DNA of 5,734 nucleotides from an uncultured Porphyromonadaceae bacterium. GTDB taxonomy: Bacteria; Bacteroidota; Bacteroidia; Bacteroidales; Muribaculaceae. Both the position numbers and the translations under genes were made by a program. The notes below the pieces were generated by a model that was not told the DNA's origin, did no database searches, and worked only from the letters and a program-made list of their open reading frames with translations. The stretch is taken from contig CAMWZE010000120.1 of assembly GCA_947178685.1 (NCBI GenBank), forward strand, positions 1 to 5,734, given 5' to 3'. This document shows, one piece after another, positions 5,306-5,734 of the stretch (the stretch's first letter is position 1; every line of letters starts with the position of its first letter).

Positions 5306-5734
5306 AAATTGAAAAGCCTAAAGGGATAAGAGGTGTGAAGCCAAAGTATTGGGCTTATATAGGATGCGGCATCGTAGCTGTAGCCTTGATAGTATGGCTC
5401 GCCACAACCGACATAGCCTCCACATATAAGGTGGAGAAAGCAGGCCTCTCCATCGCGGAGGTGAAGTCTCAGAAATTTGATGATTATGTGAGGGTTGACG
5501 GCAGAGTGGAGCCTATCAGTACGGTGCAGATAAGTCCTGAAGAGGGTGGTATAGTCATGGAGAAGGTAGTGGAGGAGGGAGCGCAAGTGCGTAAAGGGGA
5601 TGTGATTGTGCGCCTCAGCAACAGCAACCTCGATCTGCAGATTCTCAACGCCGAGGCGGAATTGGCTGAGAAACAGAATATTCTGCGCAACACCCGAATC
5701 TCAATGGAGCAAGACAGACTCAACAATAAGACGG
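5296..5734 (+). CDS. Periplasmic adaptor (HlyD/MacA-type membrane fusion protein), N-terminal part (truncated by window edge)
   Basis: This is an inner-membrane-anchored adaptor of a tripartite exporter; 146 codons are present and the frame is open at the right edge. A basic cytoplasmic N-terminus (residues 1-17) leads to one membrane segment (about 18-36, YWAYIGCGIVAVALIVWLA). A periplasmic strand region follows, then a lipoyl-like half-domain with GRVEPISTVQISPEEGG (69-85) and VVEEGAQVRKGDVIVRL (91-107), the usual hairpin around V-x-x-G-D. A coiled-coil helix begins near 112 (LDLQILNAEAELAEKQN). It overlaps the upstream tolC by 10 bases, indicating coupled expression. The G-x-V-x-P pattern and membrane anchor resemble adaptors of ABC (MacA-like) exporters or RND pumps more than the EmrA type at the left edge. 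The transporter itself should follow to the right, so the pump class is inference. Confidence 0.9.
   Translation, partial: MDVKIEKPKGIRGVKPKYWAYIGCGIVAVALIVWLATTDIASTYKVEKAGLSIAEVKSQKFDDYVRVDGRVEPISTVQISPEEGGIVMEKVVEEGAQVRKGDVIVRLSNSNLDLQILNAEAELAEKQNILRNTRISMEQDRLNNKT

Noticed and set aside
5278..5726. Minus-strand open frames across the second adaptor gene
   Set aside because: The plus-strand adaptor has a membrane segment, lipoyl-like motifs, a ribosome binding site and operon position. The antisense frames have none of these.
1..5734. Mobile element, CRISPR array, tRNA or rRNA
   Set aside because: No transposase or integrase motifs, terminal repeats, regularly spaced repeats or RNA gene signatures were seen on either strand.

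Overview
This window looks like chromosomal DNA from a member of the Bacteroidales, plausibly a gut Bacteroidaceae or Muribaculaceae relative. Three points suggest this. Consensus Bacteroidetes -7 promoter elements (TAnnTTTG) sit in front of all three transcription units. Most start codons follow A/T-rich leaders with weak or absent Shine-Dalgarno sequences. The TolC-family and adaptor proteins are of the kinds common in that order. This assignment is by inspection only, with no database search. No tRNA, rRNA, CRISPR array, transposase or other mobile element was seen.

Layout. On the minus strand, a promoter near 2018-2025 should transcribe leftwards through a TolC-family outer-membrane channel (431-1744). 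Its stop overlaps the start of an EmrA/HlyD-type membrane fusion protein that runs off the left edge (434 to 1). The inner-membrane pump of this system, expected to be an EmrB-like MFS transporter, would lie outside the window. Divergently on the plus strand, a short unit encodes a short-chain dehydrogenase closely resembling 7-alpha-hydroxysteroid dehydrogenase HdhA (2238-3014), then a flavin-reductase-like FMN protein (3084-3647). It ends at a strong hairpin (3682-3720). A second plus-strand promoter (-7 at 3886-3893) drives another TolC-family channel (3923-5305). Its end overlaps a second, different periplasmic adaptor (5296 to the right edge), more like those of ABC (MacA-type) or RND exporters.

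How the genes may work together. The window holds the outer-membrane and adaptor parts of two distinct tripartite efflux systems, flanking a two-gene redox cassette. If the dehydrogenase really acts on bile acids, the region could be a gut bile-acid or xenobiotic handling locus, with oxidation or reduction of the ligand in the cytoplasm and export through one or both pumps. The family calls are well supported by motifs. The steroid substrate and the functional link to the pumps are inference. Nothing here is clearly an unprecedented system. The best leads are the HdhA-like enzyme with Asn at the NAD-selecting Asp position, the long structured leader of the minus-strand operon, and the GGATTA repeats next to the dehydrogenase promoter.
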